In this document: one piece after another, positions 1 through 7,132 of the stretch
How the letters are laid out: the number at the start of each line of letters is the position of its first letter
Numbering within the stretch: the stretch's first letter is position 1
From: JANQRV01 sp964533785
Lineage (GTDB): Bacteria > Bacteroidota > Bacteroidia > Chitinophagales > Saprospiraceae
Assembly (NCBI GenBank): GCA_964533785.1
Contig: CAZHNG010000149.1
Location: 1 to 15,439 of the forward strand
Length of the DNA stretch: 15,439 bases
Direction of reading: 5' to 3'
Position numbers and translations under genes: made by a program
Notes under the pieces: generated by a model
Databases searched by the model: none
The model's input: only the letters and a program-made list of their open reading frames with translations
Told to the model about the DNA's origin: nothing

Positions 1-52
1 CGTCTAGCGTCTAGCGTCTAGCGTCTAGCGTCTAGCGTCTAGCGTCTAGCGT
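1..52. repeat. Heptanucleotide tandem array (CGTCTAG)7
   Basis: Seven perfect copies of the 7-bp unit CGTCTAG plus a partial CGT. The array runs off the left edge of the window, so its full length is unknown. Each unit carries the palindrome CTAG, so TAG occurs on both strands. Because 7 is not a multiple of 3, a stop appears in every frame on both strands within 21 bp. The minus-strand gene next to it ends inside the array. Imperfect short copies occur at 2052-2070 and 11531-11546. Comparable heptamer tandem repeats are known from cyanobacteria (STRR); relationship to those is not implied. Confidence 0.97.
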
Positions 53-785
53 AAACTACCTCTCCCCTCATAATTCTCCTTATATCCTCCGGAAATTTCC
101 TACGAAAAGCATGATCGGACACCTTAAATTTGGGTAAGCGAGAATCGGTAATGGTTGCCTCCATATAGGTTTGTTGGTCAACTTTCTCGCCCATTATCCA
201 AAATTGGGGATAACCTGCAAGCAATTGTCCACTATGATCCCAACGTCTTTGAATTCCATGAAAATGACCTTCCCAAAAATGCTGTTCAATGTACAAAGTT
301 TCCTGGTCTTCGTTGATATTCCATTCAAACCCGTGTTGCAAACCATTCTTTAAAAAATAAATTTCCGACAAAAAATAACCCGGCTTATCAACTTCAATAA
401 ACTTATGCCACCAAGTCGCATAACCGGTACCCTGCACAAAATTTGATACCCCCATTAACGCTCCTTCTTCTGAATATTGATAGGTATTGCCGTGTTTTTC
501 GCCATGCAAGAAGGATTCCACATAATCTATCTGCCCGTTTTCGTGCCAGCGGTAACAGGTACCATGTAATTTTCCGTTTAAATAAGGACGTTCGATCATT
601 AAAGTACCATCCTCTTCGAATTGACGTATACCTCTTAGTTGACCGTTGAGCCAGTATTCCCGTTTTTCGTACCAAACTGCTCCACCACATCCTTTTTCAC
701 TACATCTAGATTCAAAGCGATAAGGAGAAATAAATTGTTCTTTGGCTTCTGAAGGGATATCGCTATTATATTGAATTATTTGCAT
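39..785 (-). CDS. MORN-type (YwqK-like) repeat protein
   Basis: A 248-residue protein with tandem short repeats of the form Y-x-NG-x3-G-x6-(D/N)-G-x-L, clearest at residues 45-66, 67-88 and 90-112, and again further on (NGLQHG, EGHFHG). This is the MORN_2 pattern of proteins often labelled toxin-antitoxin YwqK family; their real role is generally unknown, and that label should not be taken as function. Before the repeats lies a small Cys motif (Cys28 and Cys33). There is no signal peptide or membrane segment, so it is probably cytoplasmic. The basic C-terminal tail (about 210-248) does not match the repeats. The last residues, ARR, and the TAG stop are encoded by the heptamer array at the window edge, so the native C-terminus may have been replaced. 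The gene starts at ATG 785 with no obvious Shine-Dalgarno. Confidence 0.8.
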   Translation of the reverse strand: MQIIQYNSDIPSEAKEQFISPYRFESRCSEKGCGGAVWYEKREYWLNGQLRGIRQFEEDGTLMIERPYLNGKLHGTCYRWHENGQIDYVESFLHGEKHGNTYQYSEEGALMGVSNFVQGTGYATWWHKFIEVDKPGYFLSEIYFLKNGLQHGFEWNINEDQETLYIEQHFWEGHFHGIQRRWDHSGQLLAGYPQFWIMGEKVDQQTYMEATITDSRLPKFKVSDHAFRRKFPEDIRRIMRGEVVYARR

Positions 786-871
786 TTCTAAATAGAATTA
801 AAACAAACAAGTCAAAGAACCTGAATCCCATGCAAATAGTTCCATCGAGGCTAGTGCTTCTATCTTTTTGA

Positions 872-1993
872 CTATTCTAAGTTTGTATCCACACAATTCT
901 CAGGCTTCAAAACAGGGTTACACCTCACGATTACCCCTCCTGGTAATTTCACCTGATAATCAGTACCAAATCGTTCATCCGGTAAATAATAATCCGTACT
1001 AATGAACTGTGCCCCCGAAGCTAAGGCTGCTTCATAGCGGGTATAATCTCCCGACCGCGCTTCTTTGGTACCCGCGTCTGCTCTCGTCCGCACCAAGAAT
1101 CCCATTTCTACTAGTCTACGAATAGAGTCCTGATGATTAACGGGGTCATTAAAAATGATAAAACCTGCTTCCGGTCGGCCTGGATGCATACTGACGAACA
1201 TTATTCGATCTTTAAGCGATGGATGGCCAGTGATATAATTTTCTCTTTTTTCACCGCCTTCATCCAAAACAAATATAAACTTACCCCGAGCGGCCTCCAG
1301 TGTCGGCCAGTTTTTAGCCCGCACGGCAGCTTCCAGTGTTTCAAAATCACCACGAACATCATCGGGTGTTATAATACGCTCACGGGGAATAACCGAAAGG
1401 ATTTCCGCGTCTAATGAATCAAAAGCCGCGGGCGTGAAAGGCAACGGAATAGTAAAATCAGGCCTTGATTCGATAACACCGGATTTGGCATTAAAAGAAA
1501 TGGCGATCGGCATGTGATTAGCATTAGCATTGGACCATTCCAAAACTTCCGCCAAACAATCAGTTAATGTCAAACAATTAGAACGAAAATCAATATCCTG
1601 TATATGCAGTACTTTGAAACCCGGTTGATTCATCACTGCTGTATCGAGAGACTCTACCTCAACCCCGGCCGCTTCCAGCTCCTGTAAACTCACGGGATTA
1701 CTATAACGACCACCTTCGGGGTCATGCACAATATCAATCTCCAATTTGCGCATACCCAAATCCAACTGTTGCGCCAACCGCCGATGCTGATAATCCAAAG
1801 CGAGCGCCCCATTGGAATCGATAGCGAGTAGCTGAGCCATAATAGGAGCATCCATTGCTTGTTTATAGCTGTTATGACTACCAATGACTTGAATTTGATT
1901 GATTCTGAGTGGTTCTTCTATCGGGGTATTGGATTGGCAGCTTTGGATTAAAGTAGTGATCATTACAAAAGGAAAAAACTTGAGGAGTTTCAT
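872..1993 (-). CDS. Ca2+-dependent phosphoinositide-specific phospholipase C-like lipoprotein
   Basis: A 373-residue secreted protein of the bacterial Ca2+-dependent PI-PLC family (PI-PLC-C1 type). The N-terminus is a lipoprotein signal with lipobox LIQSC, acylated Cys at 19. The first catalytic-type His is His40 in GSHNSY. The second is His129 in VLHIQDID. Between them, LEIDIVHDPEGG (about 84-95) supplies acidic residues of the kind that bind calcium in this fold. The length and the TIM-barrel motif order fit a complete enzyme. It would cleave phosphoinositide-type or related phosphodiester head groups outside the cytoplasm; the true substrate cannot be read from sequence. It starts at ATG 1993 and stands alone, with 147 bp to the next upstream gene. 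Confidence 0.85.
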   Translation of the reverse strand: MKLLKFFPFVMITTLIQSCQSNTPIEEPLRINQIQVIGSHNSYKQAMDAPIMAQLLAIDSNGALALDYQHRRLAQQLDLGMRKLEIDIVHDPEGGRYSNPVSLQELEAAGVEVESLDTAVMNQPGFKVLHIQDIDFRSNCLTLTDCLAEVLEWSNANANHMPIAISFNAKSGVIESRPDFTIPLPFTPAAFDSLDAEILSVIPRERIITPDDVRGDFETLEAAVRAKNWPTLEAARGKFIFVLDEGGEKRENYITGHPSLKDRIMFVSMHPGRPEAGFIIFNDPVNHQDSIRRLVEMGFLVRTRADAGTKEARSGDYTRYEAALASGAQFISTDYYLPDERFGTDYQVKLPGGVIVRCNPVLKPENCVDTNLE

Positions 1994-2051
1994 CTTGATG
2001 TTTTTATATATTAAGTGAGGTGATCAATTAATTTTACAAAGACACCGCACT

Positions 2052-2070
2052 GTCTAGTGTCTAGCGTCTT
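2052..2070. repeat. Short degenerate copy of the GTCTAGC heptamer
   Basis: Two and a half units, GTCTAGT then GTCTAGC then GTCTT, in the 147-bp gap between the phospholipase gene and the K+ channel gene. It is the same unit as the array at the left edge, in the same orientation, so the heptamer is a dispersed element rather than a one-off. Nothing else was recognised in this gap apart from AT-rich sequence before the phospholipase start. Confidence 0.8.
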
Positions 2071-2140
2071 TTTACTAGCATCTTCCTAAAATGAATGGCT
2101 AAAATTAACATCAAGATCTTAGCTACGTATTAAGCGAAAG

Positions 2141-2803
2141 TTAAGGTTTACTGGCCACTACGTATTTTCCGATAATAATCGCGGCAATAAAAGTAAGATA
2201 AAGCTGCCCGGCAATACCGATCAATAAGCTTAAAGACTTTGCAATAGGATGGAGCGGCACTATATCTCCGTAGCCCAAAGTAGTCAGCGTCACGAAACTG
2301 AAGTAAATGAAATCATAGATCCCCACTCCATTTTCAAACAGGAAAGCCTTTTCCAGTAAGCCGTTCAACATCACGAATAAAGGTGTCGCACTGATCGCCA
2401 GGACCATATACCCGCATACACAAGCGTAAATGGCATTCTGACTGACTTTCTGTATGCTCAAAATATATTGGACGACTTTCCACAACAAGAATAGAAAATA
2501 AGAAAACAGGATAATCGCGTTGACTAATGATAGCGATACATAGTTGTTGTTGTTCAGTACAAAAAGTACAAAACCAATGCCCCCCCAAATGACCATTAAT
2601 ACAAATTCCCGAAAATTGGAACTGGTATCAAATGCTCCGATAAATACGACCATCCCAAAAATGGTGTTGACGAAAAGTTCTCCCCGGTGAAACAGCATGG
2701 TTACCGGAGGGGTGAATATCATCACACTCATAATAATGAGGAAAAAAAGATAATTGGGTCGGTCGAAATGGTAGGTTAGGTAATTGGTTAGGAATTTGAA
2801 CAT
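2141..2803 (-). CDS. Six-transmembrane potassium channel (Ion_trans_2 type)
   Basis: A predicted inner-membrane K+ channel subunit. The selectivity filter TLGYGD lies in a typical pore loop (FVTLTTLGYGDIVP), about 40 residues from the C-terminus, followed by a final hydrophobic helix. Counting from the TTG-started frame, hydrophobic segments lie near residues 20-40, 46-62, 68-86, 96-119, 127-150 and 189-217, giving four helices plus helix-pore-helix. The first four helices do not show the regular Arg ladder of a voltage sensor, and no RCK/TrkA-N domain follows, so gating is unclear. I chose ATG 2803 (220 residues) rather than the in-frame TTG at 2812. It begins 20 bp after the DUF5615 toxin stop on the same strand, so it may be read through from the toxin-antitoxin promoter. 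Confidence 0.85.
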   Translation of the reverse strand: MFKFLTNYLTYHFDRPNYLFFLIIMSVMIFTPPVTMLFHRGELFVNTIFGMVVFIGAFDTSSNFREFVLMVIWGGIGFVLFVLNNNNYVSLSLVNAIILFSYFLFLLWKVVQYILSIQKVSQNAIYACVCGYMVLAISATPLFVMLNGLLEKAFLFENGVGIYDFIYFSFVTLTTLGYGDIVPLHPIAKSLSLLIGIAGQLYLTFIAAIIIGKYVVASKP

Positions 2804-2823
2804 CTGAATCAATATTCAACAAA

Positions 2824-3177
2824 TTAATCTATGGTTATAATAGAAGACCTTGTAAGTTCAACCACAAAATTACTTTCTAATCTGGTTACTATTAATTCAA
2901 TGTTATTTTCGAAAATTTCGATTAAAACTTGATTTGTAATATTTCCAGTAGTTAGATAAAGAAGTTTATATGGCTCAAGTTTCATAAAGAACCTATCGTA
3001 AAAATCACTATCTTTAGATATGACGACCCTGTGTTCTTTAAGGGATAACTCATTGATATCCTCGTCGTCCGTTGTATTTTTATCTGGTAAATCTAAAGTA
3101 TGAATAGCATCGTAACCCTTTTCATTTAGAAGACGGGAAAGAGACTTGGGCAATTGTGCATCAACAATAAACTTCAT
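2824..3177 (-). CDS. DUF5615 PIN-like toxin
   Basis: A 117-residue protein that matches the DUF5615/Mut7-C-like PIN fold: VDAQLP with Asp6 at the N-terminus, an acidic stretch DDEDIN around 37-42, and VVISKDSDF with Asp56 and Asp58. These acidic residues occupy the positions that bind metal in PIN ribonucleases. It is expected to be the ribonuclease-type toxin of a two-gene module with the DUF433 gene just upstream. The ATG at 3177 overlaps the stop of that gene by 4 bp, the usual translational coupling of toxin-antitoxin pairs. RNase activity and target are inferred from the family only. Confidence 0.85.
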   Translation of the reverse strand: MKFIVDAQLPKSLSRLLNEKGYDAIHTLDLPDKNTTDDEDINELSLKEHRVVISKDSDFYDRFFMKLEPYKLLYLTTGNITNQVLIEIFENNIELIVTRLESNFVVELTRSSIITID

Positions 3178-3416
3178 GCCACTAAACGGGTTACATTTTT
3201 AACTTTTGCCAATCTTGCAGCATAAATAAGACAAGCTCTCAGATCATCGAACTCCAAATCTTCATAGTCCTCCAATATTTCAGTAAAGGTCATACCTGAA
3301 GCAATTAATTCAAGAAGATTCTCGACTGGATACCTCAATCCTCTTATTGTAGGTTTTCCATGACAAATTTTTGGATTAACAGTTATCCGTTCTAATAACT
3401 CTCGTTCATTCTCCAT
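3174..3416 (-). CDS. DUF433 antitoxin
   Basis: An 80-residue DUF433 protein with the family signature: ITVNP-x-ICHGKPTIRG near residues 11-26, followed by a helical stretch (VENLLELIASGMTFTEILEDY) and LRACLIYAA. DUF433 proteins carry a small winged-helix-like DNA-binding fold and are commonly paired with DUF5615 PIN-like proteins as antitoxin and repressor. The gene precedes and overlaps the DUF5615 gene by 4 bp. The cognate pairing and order are clear; binding and neutralisation are inferred. A perfect TAnnTTTG box lies 20 bp upstream of the ATG. Confidence 0.85.
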   Translation of the reverse strand: MENERELLERITVNPKICHGKPTIRGLRYPVENLLELIASGMTFTEILEDYEDLEFDDLRACLIYAARLAKVKNVTRLVA

Positions 3417-3435
3417 GTTTACTTTTTTGTTTTTA

Positions 3436-3462
3436 CAAAAATAATAGAATTATAGTTCCAAA
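3436..3462 (-). promoter_or_regulatory. Probable promoter of the DUF433/DUF5615 module
   Basis: On the minus strand TATTTTTG (3436-3443) is a perfect match to the Bacteroidota -7 box TAnnTTTG. TTTG at 3459-3462 could be the -33 box, but the 15-bp spacing is shorter than usual. A 10-bp perfect palindrome, TACTTAAGTA at 3465-3474, lies directly upstream and is a candidate site for autorepression by the antitoxin. Confidence 0.45.
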
Positions 3463-3488
3463 AATACTTAAGTACTCGGACGATCGAT

Positions 3489-3519
3489 AAAAAAAGAGAT
3501 CCGGTAAAAGTACCGGATC
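3489..3519 (-). terminator. Strong rho-independent terminator
   Basis: The 9-bp perfect stem GATCCGGTA/TACCGGATC (3498-3506 with 3511-3519) closes a 4-nt loop. On the minus strand it is followed by TCTTTTTTT. This is the best intrinsic terminator in the window. It lies 160 bp past the end of the cytochrome gene and upstream of the DUF433 promoter, so it ends either the cytochrome transcript or a short independent RNA encoded in 3520-3679. Confidence 0.85.
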
Positions 3520-3672
3520 CCTCCTAAAATCATTAAATATGGAACTATGGATTTCGGAAAGTACCGACCTTCCACAGTTGCATATTTAAATATCGAATGG
3601 CGTAATCAGATTTATGGCTTATTCAATTACACGTTGTTACGGAGATAAAGTTACAAACGGTGCAAGCCATAA
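3489..3672 (-). ncRNA. Candidate structured small RNA or structured 3' UTR
   Basis: The stretch between the cytochrome stop and the terminator contains no convincing gene but three nested inverted repeats. CTTATGGCTT-type arms pair over 9 bp (3612-3620 with 3664-3672). Arms at 3534-3550 and 3572-3588 pair at 15 of 17 positions and enclose a small TCGG/CCGA hairpin (3554-3567). The terminator hairpin completes the set. Order and spacing resemble a small RNA of about 185 nt ending at the terminator, but I cannot match it to a known family, and no good promoter was found. A long 3' UTR of the cytochrome mRNA is the alternative. Confidence 0.35.
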
Positions 3673-3679
3673 GATACGA

Positions 3680-4120
3680 TTAATCCCTATTTTGAATTTT
3701 CATCAAATAGGCGATTAACTCTCCCATTTTACCGCGTATTTCGTTGTTAGTTAGTTTTTCTTCGTCGGCAAAATATTTACCCCATGCCGGCATATCGCGC
3801 GGTCCGTGTGCTTTGAGGTGATTACGGCCATCAATGATACTGGCGATTTCCACAATTGGAAATTCCTTTACCCCGCGGCTTTTGTTGATACGGGTAAGGT
3901 CGGGAACGGCAACCTCGAGATTTTCAGCTTCCGGGCCATTTCCTTTTGCATTTTCTCCGTGACAAGAGACGCAATGTTCGTCGAAGAAAGCCTTTCCGCG
4001 AGCAGCCTGCGCTGCTTTGGAATTGTAAGGCGCTTCTGCCTGGCAGCTGTAGATCAACAGTGCGACAAAAACAATTCCCGGCCATTTGAAGGAATCAAAT
4101 GCAATTTTTGTTTTTCTCAT
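3680..4120 (-). CDS. Lipoprotein c-type cytochrome
   Basis: A 146-residue monohaem cytochrome c. An N-terminal hydrophobic segment ends in the lipobox LIYSC (Cys26), so the mature protein should be a lipid-anchored periplasmic protein. The haem-binding motif is CVSCH at 50-54, preceded by the usual helix RGKAFFDEHC and followed by GENAKGNGP. The likely distal ligand is Met110 in RDMPAWG. The C-terminal helix (GELIAYLMKIQ) is also typical of class I cytochromes. It probably carries electrons in respiration or serves a nearby dehydrogenase. No partner oxidase or dehydrogenase gene lies beside it, so the partner is unknown. Confidence 0.88.
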   Translation of the reverse strand: MRKTKIAFDSFKWPGIVFVALLIYSCQAEAPYNSKAAQAARGKAFFDEHCVSCHGENAKGNGPEAENLEVAVPDLTRINKSRGVKEFPIVEIASIIDGRNHLKAHGPRDMPAWGKYFADEEKLTNNEIRGKMGELIAYLMKIQNRD

Positions 4121-4235
4121 ACTTATAAATTTTGTTTAAAGTAAGTTAAGGCTTTTCTTAATATTTACAAGCCATTGAGCATATAAATAGCTTCTCGCAA
4201 TTAATGTAGAAAGTTTTTTAAGAAGGAAGGTTGAG

Positions 4236-4256
4236 AAAAATCACTGGTCTTAGTGA
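4236..4256 (-). terminator. Weak intrinsic terminator after the DUF5916 gene
   Basis: A 5-bp stem (4241-4245 with 4252-4256, TCACT/AGTGA) with a 6-nt loop is followed on the minus strand by TTTTTC. It starts 15 bp past the stop of the 755-residue gene. The stem is short, so this is a modest call. The rest of the 4121-4271 gap is AT-rich with no gene. Confidence 0.35.
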
Positions 4257-4271
4257 GCAATGTCATATTTT

Positions 4272-6539
4272 CTACAAATTCAACCAATAATTCATCTTCA
4301 CCACTAAAGCACGGTTTTTAGGCCCCCAAAATTCCACGGCGTAATTATCGGAATACACGATAAACAAGTCCGACATCGGCTGAAAACGCCATTGCAACCG
4401 GCTGTTGATGTTAAAATTATCTTTCTGAGTATTGTACTGGAAAAAAGTTGTCCAAAACAGGTTCCTGGTAAAATTGATCTCAGTGCGAGGACTGATCAGA
4501 AACAATTGCTCATTTCCATAAATCCCCGGAAAATCCAGGTCGCTGAGAGTAAACCGCAAGTCGAAATTTCCCCAGGGTTGTACCCGGTAACGCAAGCCCA
4601 GATCCAGTTGCATCAACCTACCGTTATAAAAGCCGCCGTATTGGAAACCGCCATCGAAACTCAGCACCTTGCGCAGGTCCGAACGGTAACGCATTTCTAC
4701 AGAGTTGTAATCGTAATTAGCCGCAGGAAGTGGTTCCCCTTCATCAGTAAATGAAAAGGGAAATAATAAATTGACATCATCGATGTTGTAGGCAACGGAA
4801 ACATTACTGGTATTTTCAAAGTTGATTTGGTAACCTGCCTCGAAATTATCCTTAATCATGTTCCAATTGTTTCGCATGTCAAGTACGTTACGCAAGCTAA
4901 ATACGTGTGAGATCACCTTCGGGTTGTCGGGATAAATGGTGTAACTAAACCGCGAGAATTGATGCTGGAATCCTACGTGAATGAAAGTATCCCGCACGGC
5001 ATCATAATGATCAATGAGCGGAATAAATCCCATATCCGCATAATAATTGTTACCAACGCCGGCAGTATTGGTATATGCGCTGATGTTCCTGCTATCATAT
5101 CCCACTCCTACATTGTAAAAACAGTTATTAGTGGAAATGCCATCGCTGAAAGCCATTCCGTAACCGCCAAAAGCCCGCCATTTTCCGTCTTGAGATTGAA
5201 AATTAAACTCTAATCCCGCATTGCGATTATAATTGTCTCCCTGAAATTCGCCATCTTCCATAGCCTGCCGGTTGTGAAAGTACCCCCGGATAACGGACCG
5301 GGCCAACACCTGCTGATGTACCGCCAGCGAAGTATAGTTCTGGGCAGGCCCCGCTTCCGAAGCTTGAGTCTGTAAGTTCATCAACCCCAAACGCAAATTC
5401 TTATTCAAATTGCCACTCAGCCGGGCACCGTAAAGGATCGGCAAAGCGTTACCATCTTCATCCAGACCAATCCGCCTCGAAAAAAATGGCCGCATCGGCG
5501 GAATACCAAAATTTTGAAACAAATCACTATTCTCCAAAAAGAATAATCGCCGCTCAGGAAATCGGATGCTAAAAGCAGTCAGGTTAGTCACCTGTTGATC
5601 CACATCCACCTGAGAAAAATCCGGATTAACGGTAATATCCAGGTTCAAACTGGAAGTAACAGCTATTTTAGCATCCACGCCGGCTTCTGCTTTCAATTCA
5701 TTCGGTGTATCTTCCTCAAAATCCTTTACCGTAGAACCCAGGATGTACGGAATGACGGAAATATTGCTCTTCACATTACCCGGTGGTTGATCCCACGTAA
5801 GTGCACCGGTAAACCCAAGATCCACACCCCGGAATTGCACGGGCACCGGTGACCAGGTATGGTAACTATTGGTTCGGGGTTCTCCCCGGATCAAATTAAT
5901 CCCCCATACCATTTTCCCCGGATCAAATCGCAAGGTCTTAAAAGGTATCGCCAATTCGACGATCCACTGGTCGTTGTGAGTGGTTACTTCCGAATACCAC
6001 TTATTGTCCCAGGCTCTGTTGATACCCGTCGGCTCCCTTCCCGGGCGATTGTCTCCTCTCCTACCCGTTTGTCCGGTTATTAAAGATTCCGTTTGTACGC
6101 CGGCCACATTCACTCCGAAGACAAAACCATTGGTCCGCTCATTAACGGGATCAATCACTACGCCAAATGCATCACCCCGCCAAAATTCAGGTGTATCCCG
6201 CTTTCGGGAAGGAATGATATGTTGTGCATCGTCGTGGCAAATGGCCGCGATGTAGATAAAATTGTCATCGTAGGTTACCATTACTTCAGTTTGGATATTG
6301 TCGGCGACTCGCTGACCATCAAATGGAAAACTCATCCAGAAATTATCCGCTACATTCGCCGATTTCCAGACCGCTTCCTGTAGTTTTCCGTCGATAAGGA
6401 TCTCTTCGCTCGTCTTTTGGATGGCCAATTGATAGGTTTCCTGAAGGTTTTGCTGGGTAGTTTGTCCTAATAGGCTCAATGAGCACAAGTGCACAACGGC
6501 AACAGCAACAACACCTGGTAGTTGGTTGTAGGGTATCAT
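4272..6539 (-). CDS. CBM9-like domain plus DUF5916 outer-membrane protein
   Basis: A 755-residue exported protein. A hydrophobic signal lies at about 8-26 (VVAVAVVHLCSLSLLG). Residues 45-240 form a carbohydrate-binding family 9-like domain, starting with the hallmark IDGKLQEAVW (49-58) and continuing through VMVTYDDNFIYIAA. Residues from about 255 to the end match DUF5916: DITVNPDFSQVDVDQQ, the FPERRLFFLENSDLF segment, and a long run of alternating amphipathic strands ending in an aromatic C-terminus (NYWLNL), as expected of an outer-membrane beta barrel. Such proteins are common in Bacteroidota and Gemmatimonadota; no enzyme activity has been firmly assigned. Gene-sized spacing on both sides suggests a single-gene unit. 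A perfect TAnnTTTG box lies 35 bp upstream. Confidence 0.85.
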   Translation of the reverse strand: MIPYNQLPGVVAVAVVHLCSLSLLGQTTQQNLQETYQLAIQKTSEEILIDGKLQEAVWKSANVADNFWMSFPFDGQRVADNIQTEVMVTYDDNFIYIAAICHDDAQHIIPSRKRDTPEFWRGDAFGVVIDPVNERTNGFVFGVNVAGVQTESLITGQTGRRGDNRPGREPTGINRAWDNKWYSEVTTHNDQWIVELAIPFKTLRFDPGKMVWGINLIRGEPRTNSYHTWSPVPVQFRGVDLGFTGALTWDQPPGNVKSNISVIPYILGSTVKDFEEDTPNELKAEAGVDAKIAVTSSLNLDITVNPDFSQVDVDQQVTNLTAFSIRFPERRLFFLENSDLFQNFGIPPMRPFFSRRIGLDEDGNALPILYGARLSGNLNKNLRLGLMNLQTQASEAGPAQNYTSLAVHQQVLARSVIRGYFHNRQAMEDGEFQGDNYNRNAGLEFNFQSQDGKWRAFGGYGMAFSDGISTNNCFYNVGVGYDSRNISAYTNTAGVGNNYYADMGFIPLIDHYDAVRDTFIHVGFQHQFSRFSYTIYPDNPKVISHVFSLRNVLDMRNNWNMIKDNFEAGYQINFENTSNVSVAYNIDDVNLLFPFSFTDEGEPLPAANYDYNSVEMRYRSDLRKVLSFDGGFQYGGFYNGRLMQLDLGLRYRVQPWGNFDLRFTLSDLDFPGIYGNEQLFLISPRTEINFTRNLFWTTFFQYNTQKDNFNINSRLQWRFQPMSDLFIVYSDNYAVEFWGPKNRALVVKMNYWLNL

Positions 6540-6573
6540 AGTGAGCGGATTGATGTTAAGATCTAAATTTACG

Positions 6574-6601
6574 CAAAATTAAAAGGGAATTATGAAGGAA
6601 A
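6574..6601 (-). promoter_or_regulatory. Probable promoter of the CBM9-like/DUF5916 gene
   Basis: TAATTTTG on the minus strand (6574-6581) matches the Bacteroidota -7 consensus TAnnTTTG exactly. TTTC at 6598-6601, 16 bp upstream, is a weak -33 candidate. The predicted transcript start gives a leader of roughly 25-30 nt. The remainder of the 359-bp divergent gap 6540-6898 holds the hip control region and no gene. Confidence 0.45.
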
Positions 6602-6741
6602 TTTGAAGGGGAACGGTTTGTAGGTTGGACGGGGTAGCGAGTTTTAATAGGTTATTATAAAAAAGAAATGGGTTGTACGGATTCAATGGATGGGTTTTGG
6701 AATTTTGTAAATAGTAAGAAGTTTTGCGCTTCTAATTTTTA

Positions 6742-6753
6742 CCGTCAAGACGG
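6742..6753. repeat. 12-bp palindrome CCGTCAAGACGG in the hip upstream region
   Basis: A hairpin-capable palindrome with 5-bp arms and AA in the centre. TACCGTCA at its left (6740-6747) is repeated directly at 6881-6888, just before hipB. It may be an additional protein-binding site in the divergent control region; function is not known. Confidence 0.4.
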
Positions 6754-6806
6754 CAATATCAAAAATATTACTTATTGCCTAGATAGCTTTAAAACAAAAC
6801 GCTATT

Positions 6807-6899
6807 TTTTACTGTTTTAGAAGTAAAAAGAGTGGTTTAGCATTCATCTTCAGGTAAATTAATTCGCATTACACAAAATATACCGTCATAACAGTAAAA
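6807..6899 (+). promoter_or_regulatory. Inverted operator-like boxes controlling hipBST
   Basis: A perfect 10-bp inverted repeat, TTTTACTGTT at 6807-6816 and AACAGTAAAA at 6890-6899, flanks 73 bp; the right copy touches the A of the hipB ATG. The core can also be read as two related 16-bp boxes with the pattern TACYGTYNTANNAGTA-like at 6810-6825 and 6881-6896 (11 of 16 identical, starts 71 bp apart). HipB repressors bind paired inverted sites in their own promoter region, so autorepression with looping is a reasonable inference. I could not place a clear TTTG/TAnnTTTG promoter between the boxes. Confidence 0.45.
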
Positions 6900-7132
6900 T
6901 GAACGCAAAAAAAATCGGACAAATTATCTGGGCGCACCGTAAAGCAAGCGGATTGTCCAGAAGAGCTTTCGCGACACTGGCAGGTGTGGGCAAAACCGTT
7001 ATTTACGATATCGAACACGGCAAAGAGACCGTACAATTGAATTCTTTGCTAAAAATTTTAAAAGTCTTGAATATTGAATTGAAATTAGAAAGCCCCATTA
7101 TGAAAAAAATTCAATTAGATGAGGAAGGTTGA
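6899..7132 (+). CDS. hipB: HipB-like HTH antitoxin/repressor
   Basis: A 77-residue Xre-type helix-turn-helix protein. Helices run through KIGQIIWAHRKASGLSRRAFATLAGV and GKTVIYDIEHGKE to SLLKILKVLNIELKL, the fold of HipB repressors. It is the first gene of a plus-strand three-gene cassette and overlaps the next gene by 14 bp. HipB binds DNA as a dimer and recruits the kinase complex to the operator. In the tripartite systems studied (HipBST of enteropathogenic E. coli), HipB assists but HipS is the main antitoxin. The short C-terminal tail after residue 62 (PIMKKIQLDEEG) is what would reach the partner proteins. Confidence 0.9.
   Translation: MNAKKIGQIIWAHRKASGLSRRAFATLAGVGKTVIYDIEHGKETVQLNSLLKILKVLNIELKLESPIMKKIQLDEEG

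Noticed and set aside
1..52. CRISPR array
   Set aside because: The unit is 7 bp with no spacers; it is a simple tandem repeat.
2804..2812. TTG start for the K+ channel gene
   Set aside because: An ATG three codons later (2803) is a better start and loses nothing from the first helix.
3489..3679. 6S RNA
   Set aside because: The length is about right, but the stretch folds as three separate hairpins rather than one long rod with a central bubble.
4392..4754. 120-residue open frame on the plus strand
   Set aside because: It lies antisense to the DUF5916 barrel and shows no domain or start signals.
6783..6805. Plus-strand terminator (ATAGC/GCTAT followed by six Ts)
   Set aside because: The stem is only 5 bp with a 13-nt loop, and nothing is transcribed into it from the left on the plus strand.
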